NCBI RefSeq assembly: GCF_036173105.1
Contig: NZ_CP108053.1
Span: 9,362,001-9,426,000, forward strand
Length of the DNA stretch: 64,000 nucleotides
Direction of reading: 5' to 3'
Source of the DNA: Streptomyces sp. NBC_00287
GTDB lineage: Bacteria; Actinomycetota; Actinomycetes; Streptomycetales; Streptomycetaceae
Shown one piece after another: positions 17,333-25,140 of the stretch. Each line of letters opens with the position of its first letter. Position 1 is the stretch's first letter. The translations under genes were made by a program, and so were the position numbers. The notes beneath the pieces were generated by a model, which did no database searches, was not told where the DNA came from, and saw only the letters and a list, made by a program, of their open reading frames with translations.

Positions 17333-18676
17333 CTACATTGCTGCGGTGGGTTTGACGGTTTTACCCGCCCTGCGACCGCGCCTTCCGGCGGCCGGGACCT
17401 CCACGATGACGTGGCCGATCCGGTACAGGTGCAAGATGTTGCGGGCTGCGTTCCAGTCGGCGTTCGCCGTCCAGCCGCAGTCAGGGTTCTTGCATACGAA
17501 CAGTTCTTGATTCTCTCGGCTGCCGGGGACGGTGAATCCGCAGGCGGAGCATCGCTGGGAGGTATGCGGGGCGGGGACCTTGACGAGCCGGCCGCCGTAG
17601 CGGGCGGTCTTGTACGTCAGCATCGTCACGGTCCGCCCCCACGCCTCCTGGGCGATGGAGCGGTTCAGGCCGGCCTTCGCGGCGGCCCCGTTGGGCAGGA
17701 ATGCTCCCGCGCTGTCGGGGTCGGGCTTCGGCTTGGGGGCTTTGGTCATGCCGAGGATGTTGAGCTGTTCGACCACCAGCACGCCGTACGTCTGGGCGAG
17801 GTAGGTGGTCGTCTGGTGCTGCCGGTTAAGGGCTCGTCGCGTGGCTTTTGCTCGGAGCTGCTTGATCTGGTCGTAGGTGTGCTGCAAACGCTTGGAGGCC
17901 TTCTCCCCGCGTTTGCGGAATGTCTTGCGGTGCGCGGCCTGCCGCTCCAGCTTGAGGAGCTTGGCCTTCTCCTTCGGGGTGAGCCACTTGTCACGGTCGC
18001 AGTCACCGCCTGGCAGGCGCGCAGGGCGCCCGTGGTCCTGGTGGTCCTTGTTCGAGAGGGCGAGGGGGATGTTGACCCCGGCGTCGATGCCGACCTCTGG
18101 CCCCTGGTGCGGCTCGGGGGAGCGTTCGAGGGTCTGGACGCGGAAGGCGATGTGCCAGCCGAGCGCGTCTTTGACCAGGCGGGCGCCGGTGATCCGGTTC
18201 TCCTTGTTCGCGCGCTTGCCGACCGGGAGGTCTTTGGTCCAGCGGAAGCGGACCCGGCCGACCTTGGGAATGTTGACCATGCCCCACCGGCGGTGGACGC
18301 GGACGATGTTCAGGTCCCGGCCCTGCGGAATGTCCACGGACATCGGAGTACGGAAGCGGCCCTTGTAGCGGGGCTCGTCGGCCCGTCCCTCCCAGCAGTT
18401 CACCCACGCCCGGTGGTACGTCTTCAAGACGGCCTGTGCGGCCTGGGCGGGAAGGTCGGCGAGGTAATCGAGATCCTTGCGGGCCTGCCGTATCGCAGCG
18501 TCCGCGCCTGCCAGGGTGCGCTTGTCCCTGGGCATCATCTGCCACCAGGAATGCAGGCAGTTCCACATGGTGCGGGCCGCGTGCGCCTGGTCATTGATGA
18601 CGCGGATCTCGGCAGGGCTCAGTGCCAGTCGGGCGCGGTGCCCGAACTGCCGCTTCACCAGGCCGAGTTCACTCAT
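17333..18676 (-). CDS. tnpB: TnpB RNA-guided nuclease, IS200/IS605 family
   Basis: A 447-residue TnpB. The N-terminal OrfB helix-turn-helix-like part is followed by a RuvC-like core with catalytic Asp in GIDAGVN (near 196), Glu in VVEQLN (near 297) and Asp in ADWNAARN (near 410). The zinc ribbon is CSACG...CKNPDCG. All key residues are present, so it may be active. It is expected to cut the donor joint guided by the RNA made from the right end and so keep the element in place. GTG 18685 is an alternative start. Unlike TnpB of element 2 it belongs to a distinct subgroup. Confidence 0.85.
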   Translation of the reverse strand: MSELGLVKRQFGHRARLALSPAEIRVINDQAHAARTMWNCLHSWWQMMPRDKRTLAGADAAIRQARKDLDYLADLPAQAAQAVLKTYHRAWVNCWEGRADEPRYKGRFRTPMSVDIPQGRDLNIVRVHRRWGMVNIPKVGRVRFRWTKDLPVGKRANKENRITGARLVKDALGWHIAFRVQTLERSPEPHQGPEVGIDAGVNIPLALSNKDHQDHGRPARLPGGDCDRDKWLTPKEKAKLLKLERQAAHRKTFRKRGEKASKRLQHTYDQIKQLRAKATRRALNRQHQTTTYLAQTYGVLVVEQLNILGMTKAPKPKPDPDSAGAFLPNGAAAKAGLNRSIAQEAWGRTVTMLTYKTARYGGRLVKVPAPHTSQRCSACGFTVPGSRENQELFVCKNPDCGWTANADWNAARNILHLYRIGHVIVEVPAAGRRGRRAGKTVKPTAAM

Positions 18677-18701
18677 AGTGATCACTCTACTCAGTTGGTT
18701 T

Positions 18702-19133
18702 ATGTCACCACGCTGGAATCCGAATCCCGATGTCAGAACCGGCCACCACGTCGTCTACCACCTGCACGTGCATTTGGTGTTCGTCACCAAGTACCGGCGC
18801 AAGGCGTTCACGGACGAGATGCTGACGCGCTGCGAAGAGATCATGCGGGAGGTGTGCGCGGACTTCGAGGCTGACCTCAAGCAGTTCAACGGCGAACAGG
18901 ACCACGTCCACCTGCTCGTGCACTACCCCCCGAACGTCCAACTCTCCAAGCTCGACAACTCCCTCAAGGGCGTCTCCGCCCGCCTGCTCCGCAAGGAGTA
19001 CGACGCCCACGTGCGCCGGTACCTGTGGGGCGGACACCTCTGGTCCGGCTCGTACTTCGCCGGAAGCTGTAGCCGGGCGCCCCTGACCGTCGTACAGCAG
19101 TACATCGAGCGGCAGAAACGCCCCGTGAGCTGA
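18702..19133 (+). CDS. tnpA: TnpA Y1 (HUH) transposase, IS200/IS605 family
   Basis: A 143-residue Y1 transposase that excises and inserts single-stranded element DNA. HLVFVTKYRRK is near residue 22, the HUH motif is in DHVHLLVHYPP (near 67), and the catalytic Tyr is in VVQQYIERQ near the C-terminus. Length is normal. It is complete and divergent from tnpB. Confidence 0.9.
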   Translation: MSPRWNPNPDVRTGHHVVYHLHVHLVFVTKYRRKAFTDEMLTRCEEIMREVCADFEADLKQFNGEQDHVHLLVHYPPNVQLSKLDNSLKGVSARLLRKEYDAHVRRYLWGGHLWSGSYFAGSCSRAPLTVVQQYIERQKRPVS

Positions 19134-19418
19134 GCTGAACACTGCGGACCCATGCACCCGGCGCGGGTCAGAGCAGTGCTGAGACGGCCTTCACCACCGC
19201 CCTGAAGGGCGGCGCACTGGCCACGATCAAAGGTAGACGGTCAGGGCCCGGCACAGATGCCGGATCGCGCTCTTGCGCCCGTCGTCGCTGACCGGGTGCC
19301 CCTGGAGCCGGCGGAGGAACTCCTCCAGAAGCGGATCACGGCTGAGGGCGGGAACTTCTCGCTGTACTGCGGAGAGTTGGTTGCCCGCAAGGCGTCCTCG
19401 GTCGGCTGGGTCAGCCGC

Positions 19419-19566
19419 ATGCTCCTCGCGCCCGCGGGGATGGTCCCTCGTTCTTGTTGTTATACAGCGGGAAGAACCTGCTCCCCACGCTCGCGGGCAT
19501 GATCCCGGGTACCGAGGCCAGCGCTCTCCTGGCAGAGGTGCTCCCCGCGTCGGCGGGGATGTTCCA
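19419..19566 (+). CRISPR. Degenerate type I-E CRISPR repeats, family A (3 units, perhaps 4)
   Basis: Three 29-base units at 19419-19447, 19478-19506 and 19538-19566 share the form (C/G)TGCTCCCCGCG...CGCGGGGATGgTCCC, each a small inverted repeat of the type I-E kind known from actinomycetes. Spacers are 30 and 31 bases. A fourth, badly decayed unit may lie at 19586-19614. Repeats differ from each other at several positions, so the array is old. No cas genes are present in the window. Confidence 0.7.
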
Positions 19567-19766
19567 AAACGCGAAGGGCTCCCCCGATGCACCTCAGGTC
19601 CGCGGGGAGGTTCCGGGATCACCCGGCCAGGTCGGCGGCCCGCTGCTTCGGCTCCTGGGGTGTCCCGCTGGGACACGGCGATCATGGCGGCCGGTGAGTG
19701 CTGCACGACCTACCGCGAGCCCGCGAGTGGCCTGGCGTCTGTCCACGCGGAAGGCTGTACGGCACT

Positions 19767-19782
19767 GGTAACAGCTGTTACC
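19767..19782. promoter_or_regulatory. Perfect 16-bp palindrome in front of the antitoxin gene
   Basis: GGTAACAGCTGTTACC lies 9 bases before the antitoxin ATG, overlapping the probable promoter and leader. Ribbon-helix-helix antitoxins bind such short palindromes, so autoregulation is likely. Confidence 0.65.
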
Positions 19783-19791
19783 GTTTGGGGT

Positions 19792-20031
19792 ATGGCTAAG
19801 ACACAGCTGGGTGCACGCGTGGACAGTGAGATCAAAGCGCTGGCCGAAGCGCGTGCCGCGGACCGGGGAGTGAGCCTCGGCGACTACATCGCCGCCCTGG
19901 TGCGCGAAGACACCGAAGGGCTCAGGCAGCGGGGTCTGGACGCCGCCCGCCGGTTCCTCGATGAGCATCAGGCGCTGTTCGACGAAGCGGAGCACGCGGA
20001 CCACCAGGCCACCGGAGCGCATGCCGCGTAA
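19792..20031 (+). CDS. Ribbon-helix-helix-type antitoxin
   Basis: A 79-residue protein. The N-terminus (TQLGARVDSEIKALAEARAADRGVSLGDYIAALV) fits a ribbon-helix-helix fold with a beta strand and two helices for DNA binding. The acidic helical C-terminus (RRFLDEHQALFDEAEHA) would cover the toxin. It overlaps the toxin gene by one base (TAATG), typical of toxin-antitoxin operons. Confidence 0.7.
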   Translation: MAKTQLGARVDSEIKALAEARAADRGVSLGDYIAALVREDTEGLRQRGLDAARRFLDEHQALFDEAEHADHQATGAHAA

Positions 20032-20408
20032 TGGACCTGCACATCGACGTCCCCTGGATCCTGCAGGTCGCGGAACTCGCCGGTGCCGGGGATCCGGCTC
20101 CCGACGACTACGGCGTGCCGGTAGCGGCGGTCGCCTGCCACCGAGCCGAACTCCTGGAAACACCTGTCTACGACGGCCCCTACGCCCGCGCCGCCGCCCT
20201 GGTGCACATCCTCGGCCGCTGCCGCTGGCTGGAGCACTCCAACATGGCCGTCGCCGCCGCGACCGGCGTGATGTACCTGGAGGCCTCCGGTATCCCGGTC
20301 AAGCCCACCCGCGAAGACGCCCTCGCCCTCCGCGATCTGCTGCGCGCTCCGGACTGCACAGCCAAGCAGATCGCCGCCCTGCTGCACACCTGGCCCCAGA
20401 CCACCTGA
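20031..20408 (+). CDS. Fic/Doc-like toxin component with degenerate active site
   Basis: A 125-residue protein of the Streptomyces Fic-family toxin-antitoxin type: HIDVPWILQVAELAG, DYGVPVAAVACHRAEL, VYDGPYARAAALVHILGRCRWLEHSNMAVAAATGVMYLEASG. In Doc and Fic the segment before the conserved AAA-V-L-L-N-G helix holds HPFxDGN(K/G)R. Here it reads GRCRWLEHSNMAVAA, so the catalytic His and Asp-Gly-Asn are not recognisable, only SN being kept. It may act differently or be inactive; related Streptomyces proteins seem to share this form. Confidence 0.6.
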   Translation: MDLHIDVPWILQVAELAGAGDPAPDDYGVPVAAVACHRAELLETPVYDGPYARAAALVHILGRCRWLEHSNMAVAAATGVMYLEASGIPVKPTREDALALRDLLRAPDCTAKQIAALLHTWPQTT

Positions 20409-20573
20409 ACCACTCCTGGACGTCACCGGCGCCCCGAGCCTCGCAGAACACAAAGCCGACGGTTCGCCCTGTGGCCGGTAGGCCAGCAGGCTCCGCGCCC
20501 CAAAGAGGGCGACCGATTACCGCTTTCGTGGGTTTCCTGCGGTACCACCCGCTGCGGGGCGGGGAGCCATACA

Positions 20574-21056
20574 GTGCCGCTGTTGGGCGACTACTCCGGC
20601 TTCATCAAGCAGCAGGTCTCCTCGCGCCGTCATCGGGCGGACGGGAGTTCGGAAACCACACGGGACCCGGCGGTGTGGACGCTGGCGCACTGCGGGTACA
20701 GCGGCGGCGGGCGGCTGGATGTGTGGGTATATGCAACCAAGCGCGAGGCATTGTTGGAGGGCGCGAAGCTCGCCCTGGCCGGCGGCCTGGACGAAGACGA
20801 CGAGGCCTGCCGGGACTTCGAGGCCGGCCGCCACCAGAAGTTCTTGGACCGCTACGAGGAAACCCATCCCGACACCCACATTCTCCGGGTGCGGTGCAGC
20901 CAGCATTCCTCCAGATCCCTGACTGAGAACCTGTGGACCCCCCCCGCCGATGCTGGGATGAACCTCGTAGTGCTCCCAGCCGACGCGGCGGTGAACCGCT
21001 GCCGCACCTGGTTCGGATGGATCTGCGGCAAGTCCTCCCTGCCGGCGCGGGGGTGA
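20574..21056 (+). CDS. Hypothetical protein running into CRISPR repeats
   Basis: From GTG 20574 (GGGGAG upstream) the first 115 codons look coding: DYSGFIKQQVSSRRHR, WTLAHCGYSGGGRLDVWVYATKREALLEGAKLALAGGLDEDDEACRDFEAGRHQ. This resembles small Streptomyces hypothetical proteins. From about codon 120 the frame crosses the degenerate CRISPR units at 20970 and 21032 and stops inside the array, so the original C-terminus was probably replaced. Function unknown. Confidence 0.45.
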   Translation: MPLLGDYSGFIKQQVSSRRHRADGSSETTRDPAVWTLAHCGYSGGGRLDVWVYATKREALLEGAKLALAGGLDEDDEACRDFEAGRHQKFLDRYEETHPDTHILRVRCSQHSSRSLTENLWTPPADAGMNLVVLPADAAVNRCRTWFGWICGKSSLPARG

Positions 21057-21234
21057 TCCGGCGAAGAACAAGGCGGAGGCCAAGGAGGCGTGCTCCCCGC
21101 CGACGGGGGGATCCGCTGGCACGCAGTCAGGTGGGCTACCACGAGGTTGCTCACGCCGAGCGTGCGTGATCCGGCGCCTTCCCCGGACACGGTCGCCCGG
21201 TACCTGTGCTCCCAGCCGACGCGGGGGTGATTCG
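20970..21234 (+). CRISPR. Degenerate type I-E CRISPR repeats, family B (5 units)
   Basis: Units at 20970-20998, 21032-21060, 21090-21115, 21146-21173 and 21206-21234 follow the form GTGCTCCCCGCCGACGC...GGGTGATCCG. Spacers are 33, 29, 30 and 32 bases, so the period is near the 61 bases of type I-E. The third and fourth units have small deletions. A further distorted unit may lie at 20933-20964. The sequence family differs from the array at 19.4 kb. Confidence 0.7.
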
Positions 21235-21250
21235 CTTGACGGCTGGTGAG

Positions 21251-21724
21251 TTATGGCCGCGAGACGTTGAGCGGCAGTTCTCGGTGGAAGACGGCCATGG
21301 CTTGGCCGGGGCCGTTGTAGTCGTCGGCGATCTTCGTGTCGAAGCCGAGCCTGCGATGGAACGCGATTGAGCCGGTGTTCTCGATGGACGTGATCGCCTT
21401 CAACTGCCGTGCACCGTGACGCTCCGCTGCTTCTGCGAACGCCGTATACAGACGACGCCCGAGACCGGTGCCACGGGCGTCGTCCCGCGTGGCGATCAGG
21501 TGCACGTACCCGGTGCCGTTGGGGGTTACGAACCCGAAGATGTATCCATGGATTCCGTCCTCGGCTCGGGCAACCAAGCAGGTGGAACCGAACTCCTGCA
21601 CCATGGCCAGAAGGTGCAGCGACCGAAGGTCGCGTTCGCCCCAATAACGGGGGTGATCATTCAGGACCTTGTGGAAGTCGGCCACCGCGGCCGGTGCGAT
21701 GTGTATGCCCATGATGACGATCAT
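21251..21724 (-). CDS. GNAT-family N-acetyltransferase
   Basis: A 157-residue GNAT. VARAEDGIHGYIFGFV and GYVHLIATRDDARGTGLGRRLYTAFAEAA give strand 4 and the acetyl-CoA loop (R-D-A-R-G-T-G-L-G). SIENTGSIAFHRRLGFD is the typical motif B. Substrate unknown. ATG 21712 is an alternative start, both weak. The gene lies between CRISPR units of one family (21206-21234 and 21809-21837). Confidence 0.75.
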   Translation of the reverse strand: MIVIMGIHIAPAAVADFHKVLNDHPRYWGERDLRSLHLLAMVQEFGSTCLVARAEDGIHGYIFGFVTPNGTGYVHLIATRDDARGTGLGRRLYTAFAEAAERHGARQLKAITSIENTGSIAFHRRLGFDTKIADDYNGPGQAMAVFHRELPLNVSRP

Positions 21725-21808
21725 GGCAGGCGGGCCTTGGCCGTTACAGGCGAAGGTCCGTACGGGTTAGGCAAGTTGTGACACTCAATCGCTCCCAAGG
21801 TCGTTGGC

Positions 21809-21837
21809 GTGTTCCCCGCCGACGCGGGGGTGATCCG
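21809..21837 (+). repeat. Solitary CRISPR-type repeat, family B
   Basis: A single well-conserved unit (GTGTTCCCCGCCGACGC...GGGTGATCCG) lies 575 bp beyond the family B array and just left of the IS630-type element. It is the best-preserved unit of the family. No second unit follows, so the rest was probably lost. Confidence 0.65.
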
Positions 21838-22052
21838 TACGCATTACACGGGTGGAGACCCGGCTACTCAACTTGATTGGGTGATGTCGGGTGGCTTTGG
21901 ATCATCGGTCTCCTGCGCCGGTGACCGCCGACCCACATGGGCTGGCCCTCGGTGTGCATACTGTGACCGGCAGAGGGGCCGTCGTCCGACCGAACGGCGA
22001 TGGGTGGGGCCGATAGGCCACGGGCCGGGCCGGACGATCAAGGAGACCAGCG

Positions 22053-22466
22053 ATGGATGTCAAGGAAAGCTGGCGCCGCTACGGACTTCGCCCCGTCGGT
22101 GCGGACCTCGACGAGATCCGTGCACTCCTCAGAGAGCACACGGTGCGTGAGCGACGCGCCCAGGGCGCGGGCGACACTGAGCTGATGAGGCTCTGCTGCT
22201 TCCAGCTGTTCAACAGCGGCGACCTCGACGACGTACTCCTGATCTGGAGTGCGAAGCAAGCCAGCTTCGACGCAGCGTGCTCGATCGACATCGAATTCCT
22301 GCTTGGGCACGGGCTCGACGCGACGAAGGCCCACCTCTCGGCCAACCGTGCACCTTCTGCGACGGCGGCATTGGATCGACTGCGCGAGCTCGAGGCAGAC
22401 GGTGAATTCGAGGGCTTCTCAGTGGAGGAGCGCTCCGCCGCCTGCGACCGGTACTACGCCGACTGA
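22053..22466 (+). CDS. Hypothetical passenger protein in IS630-type element
   Basis: A 137-residue protein with a good AAGGAGA site nine bases before the ATG. It is helical, with LDEIRALLREHTVRERRAQG, TELMRLCCFQLFNSGDLDDVLLIWSAKQASFDAACSIDIEFLLGHGLDATKAHL and a closing LRELEADGEFEGF. It resembles widespread Streptomyces hypothetical proteins with ankyrin-like helical pairs. The reading frame is intact although the neighbouring transposase is broken. Function unknown. Confidence 0.6.
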   Translation: MDVKESWRRYGLRPVGADLDEIRALLREHTVRERRAQGAGDTELMRLCCFQLFNSGDLDDVLLIWSAKQASFDAACSIDIEFLLGHGLDATKAHLSANRAPSATAALDRLRELEADGEFEGFSVEERSAACDRYYAD

Positions 22467-22483
22467 CGAATCTGCAGCGCCGG

Positions 22484-23547
22484 TCAGTCGTCCGTGATGA
22501 GGCCGGTGCCCGCAAGGCAGCTGTCGACGAAATCCGGGCGGTACTGGATCTGCTTGAGCCTGCGCTTCACGGCCCTGGTGGTCTGGCCCAGGTCGGCTGC
22601 GGCGAGGTTGCCGATGTCGCGTTTGACCAGCGACCAGATGCCCTCCTGCGGGTTCAGGTCCGGCGCGTAGGTGGGGAGTTGGAACACGGTGAGCCAGGCG
22701 GCATTCGCGGCGATGAACTCCCGCATCCCGACGGTCAGGTGGAGGCGGACGTTGTCCCAGACCAGCACGATCGGTCCGCCGAGCTGGATGCGGGCACGCA
22801 CCAAGAGGTCGCGGAGGTCCCGCCAGCCGAAGCCCTTCGGCTCGCCCTTGCGCCCTCGGTACTCGCGGATGGCGTAGATCAGCCGGGACCGCTCGCCCGG
22901 CTTGTAGCAGGTCATACCCGCCATCGACACCCGTCCGGAGCCCCGGCCGCGAACCCGGACGACCGGGGTTCGGCCGATCCGCCCCCAGGTTCGAGAGCGC
23001 GGCGGCGTCATCGACTGGCCGACCTTATCCTAGAAGACGCTCCAGCCGTTACACGCCGCCGCACACCTCTTACCCGTGGCCAGACCTCCTTCTTCCACAG
23101 CTCAACCGCCGCATCGTCGCGCTCGATCGCCCGGCGGGTGGGCTGCTGCCACGACCAGCCGTGCCGCTTCAGCAGCCGCCACGTGCCTTCCACCGTGTAC
23201 GAAACGTGGAACAGTCGACCGATCAGCGTCTTGACTCACGCCAGCGTCCACCGCTGATCGGCCCAGCCGTGGACGAGCGGTCCACGCTCCAACTCCCGCT
23301 CCAGTCTCGCAATCTGAACCGAGCTGAGCCTGGGGCGTCCGGGCGATCCCTTCGACAGGATCCCGGCCTCGCCTCGCTCGAGCCAAGCCCGGCGCCACCG
23401 CTCCACCGACCGCTCGCTCACCCGCAGCGCGGCAGCGATCTCCCGGTTCTTCTCCCCGCCCTCGAAGCGTTCCACGGCCAGCAGCCGGATCCGCTCCCGC
23501 GCGGCCCTCTCGGCGTCGGTCAGCCCGCCGCCCTGCGCGTACCTCAC
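22484..23547 (-). pseudogene. IS630-family transposase (two frames) with nonsense codon
   Basis: The first part, from ATG 23547 (MRYAQGGGLTDAER, EIAAALRVSERSVERWRRAW), carries the helix-turn-helix and ends at WTLA with a TGA where the related copy at 42.4 kb has Arg. The frame goes on to LLKRHGWSWQQPTRRAIERDD. The DDE half (AGMTCYKPGERSRLIYAIREY, VLVWDNVRLHL, YAPDLNPQEGIWSLVKRD) is in another frame from 23011. Frame switching may be programmed in this family, but the stop codon inactivates this copy. Confidence 0.75.
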
Positions 23548-23799
23548 AGCCCCACAGCTACCGCAGCCGACAAGCCGGCGTCAGGCAAACATCCCCGACA
23601 TCACCCAATCAAGTTCAGTACCCGACGACAGGTTCTACTTCGCTTCGCCGCTGGTTTTGGCCCAGGCATTGTCACCCCTCACTGGAGCGCATGCCCATGA
23701 GCCCTCTCATCTCCTTCGTAGTTACCCTCAGCGCTGGCTTGTCCGCCTGTCTCCTCAAGCGGACGGCTGCTTGGCTCATCAGTGAAGGGCTCTGTCGAC

Positions 23800-24015
23800 G
23801 ATCTTGTGATGCCGTCGTTGCTGGTGGTACGGCGCTTCAAGTGCCTCAACTCCCGTTGTTCAGCAGCGACGTTCACCGAGCAAGTTCCCGGACTCACCAG
23901 CCCGCACGCCCGTTACACCCGCTGCTTCGCACGGTGCTCACCTCGATCGCGCTGACGCTGGCGGGCCGTCCCGGGGCACGGCTGGCTGGTGCGCTGAACA
24001 TCCGCGTCGCGGGTC
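23800..24015 (+). pseudogene. ISL3-family transposase fragment
   Basis: Short matches in two frames (LVVRRFKCLNSRCSAATFTEQVPGLTSPHARYT, then SIALTLAGRPGARLAGAL) correspond to residues about 70-140 of ISL3 transposases such as the intact one at 56.6 kb. The Cys pair belongs to the zinc ribbon. The rest is missing. Confidence 0.5.
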
Positions 24016-24031
24016 GAGGTGGCAGAGATGG

Positions 24032-24469
24032 GTGGCCGCGGTCCTGGATCCGCAGCGCTGGCTGGAACTACGGCGTTTTCGTGGCCTGGTCGAGTCCGGA
24101 GCCATGAGCCTGACCGAGGTCGCCAAGGGAGACGGGCCTGAACTGGCGGACGGTCAGCAAGTACCTGTCAGGCGACGGACCCGCCTCGCCGCCGCGCCGG
24201 TCGCCGAACGGCCGGTCCCGGGCCAGGGTGATCCACGAGTTCGCGCCGCTGGTCGACTCGATGCTGTGGGCGGAGGTCCTGATGAAGGCCGCTGTGATCT
24301 ACGGGCGGCTCGCCCAGGAGTACGGGTTCACCGGCAACTACCAGCGGACCAGGCTCTACGTCCAGGAAGCCCGGCCCCGGATCGCCTAGGAACTCGGCAT
24401 ATCAACGGCCCCAGCTACCGGCTGAAGAACCGCCTCAAGGCCATCGAGCGAGAGAACGACGTGGCCTGA
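24032..24469 (+). pseudogene. Internally deleted IS21 relic (istA start joined to istB end)
   Basis: The first 30 codons (VLDPQRWLELRRFRGLVESGAMSLTEVAK) are nearly the same as the start of the intact IstA at 54.5 kb. Frameshifted IstA-like sequence follows to about 24385. The last 25 codons (INGPSYRLKNRLKAIEREND) match the very end of IstB. About 2 kb between them has been lost, so this is a deletion derivative without a working transposase. Confidence 0.75.
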
Positions 24470-24479
24470 CCGGCTGCGA

Positions 24480-24881
24480 TCAGGACACCGGGTTCTCGCC
24501 CGGTGGGATGAAGGCGTCGGCGCCTTCAGCATCCTCGACATGCCCCTGGGCATCGACTGTGATGGCCGTCGCCCGGCCCTGCGGCGTGATGAGCCAGGCC
24601 AGTACCTGTTCCGTCTGCGGCGTTCCCCCTGGGCTCTCGTCCTTCCAGTGCACCCGCCACCCTCCGCCAGGCACCGCGGCCACAACCTGGTCAGCTCGCT
24701 CCAAGTGGGAGAAGTCCTCGTAGTCCGTCACCGCACGCAGGGCGCCACGCCTGGGATCGACGACCAGGGCCGTTCCGGTCGCCTGGTCCCAGCCCTCTAC
24801 ACGCACCATGCGGCCGATCTCCGTGTCGGTCCCATTGAAGATCGCGGTCCAGCCGGTCTGGTTGAAATAGCGAAGGGACAC
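24480..24881 (-). CDS. Hypothetical protein
   Basis: A 133-residue ORF from GTG 24881: SLRYFNQTGWTAIFNGTDTE, RVEGWDQATGTALVVDPRRGALRAVTDYEDFSHLERADQVVAAVPGGGWRVHWKDE, EQVLAWLITPQGRATAITVDAQGHVEDAEG. It looks beta-rich and soluble. Codon use is typical of a real gene. The frame stays open upstream to an IS21-type end near 24976, so the true N-terminus may be longer or truncated. Family not recognised. Confidence 0.5.
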   Translation of the reverse strand: MSLRYFNQTGWTAIFNGTDTEIGRMVRVEGWDQATGTALVVDPRRGALRAVTDYEDFSHLERADQVVAAVPGGGWRVHWKDESPGGTPQTEQVLAWLITPQGRATAITVDAQGHVEDAEGADAFIPPGENPVS

Positions 24882-24939
24882 CGACCCATCATCTCGAACG
24901 ACGACGCTTGCACTTCGCAGGTCTCCTCGCTCTGCATGT

Positions 24940-24976
24940 TCATCCGTACGCGGCTCTGCACATAGACGTGTATGCC
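24940..24976 (-). repeat. Solitary IS21-type terminal repeat, copy 1
   Basis: On the minus strand this begins TGTCGGCATACACGTCTAT and continues with GAGCCGCGTACGGATGAAC. The same arrangement forms the right end of the intact IS21 at 54.6 kb (TGTCGGCGTACACGTGAAC...CGCGTACGAGTGAA). A second copy with few changes lies at 61784-61826. No transposase adjoins. Confidence 0.5.
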
Positions 24977-25140
24977 GACACGCGACCCTGACGGAGAAGT
25001 CAAGCGCTCGCAACCGGCTGCCTCCCAGGGCGCCCTGGACCGGCAGATGCGGAATCCGGCGGACCGTGTTTGATGGGCATGGACATCCGTGGCCGACCGC
25101 GACGGCAGGGGGCAACGGGGCTCCCCATAGGGTGACCTTC

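Larger units (their letters stand above)
17287..19215. mobile_element. IS200/IS605-type element 1 (divergent tnpA and tnpB)
   Basis: Divergent tnpB (minus) and tnpA (plus) genes with start codons about 25 bp apart define the element. The right end, past the tnpB stop, reads (minus strand) GGAAATCCCCTTCC...GGGGAGAACTTCAAG, a typical stem and CAA-type end. The same region would be the 3' end of the omega RNA used by TnpB. The left end lies near the CCGCCCTGAAGGGCGG hairpin (about 19196-19214). Ends are approximate; such elements make no target duplication. Confidence 0.6.
21867..23618. mobile_element. IS630-type element carrying a passenger gene
   Basis: Terminal inverted repeats of about 25 bases, differing at one position (left CTCAACTTGATTGGGTGATG, right its inverse with one change), are flanked by TA on both sides (21865-21866 and 23619-23620). 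This fits the IS630 target rule. Between them are a transposase pseudogene on the minus strand and a 137-residue ORF on the plus strand. At about 1.75 kb it is longer than the usual 1.1 kb IS630. Confidence 0.7.

Noticed and set aside
17411..18874. A 487-codon plus-strand frame
   Set aside because: Antisense of tnpB; no motif.
19227..19706. A minus-strand ORF over the CRISPR-type repeats
   Set aside because: It only reads the repeats and spacers in antisense.
20933..20964. A sixth CRISPR unit of family B
   Set aside because: It has a run of eight C, a changed stem and only five bases to the next unit, so it is too distorted to count.
22484..23547. An intact IS630 transposase
   Set aside because: A TGA replaces Arg after WTLA compared with the related copy, beyond the frame switch that may be programmed.
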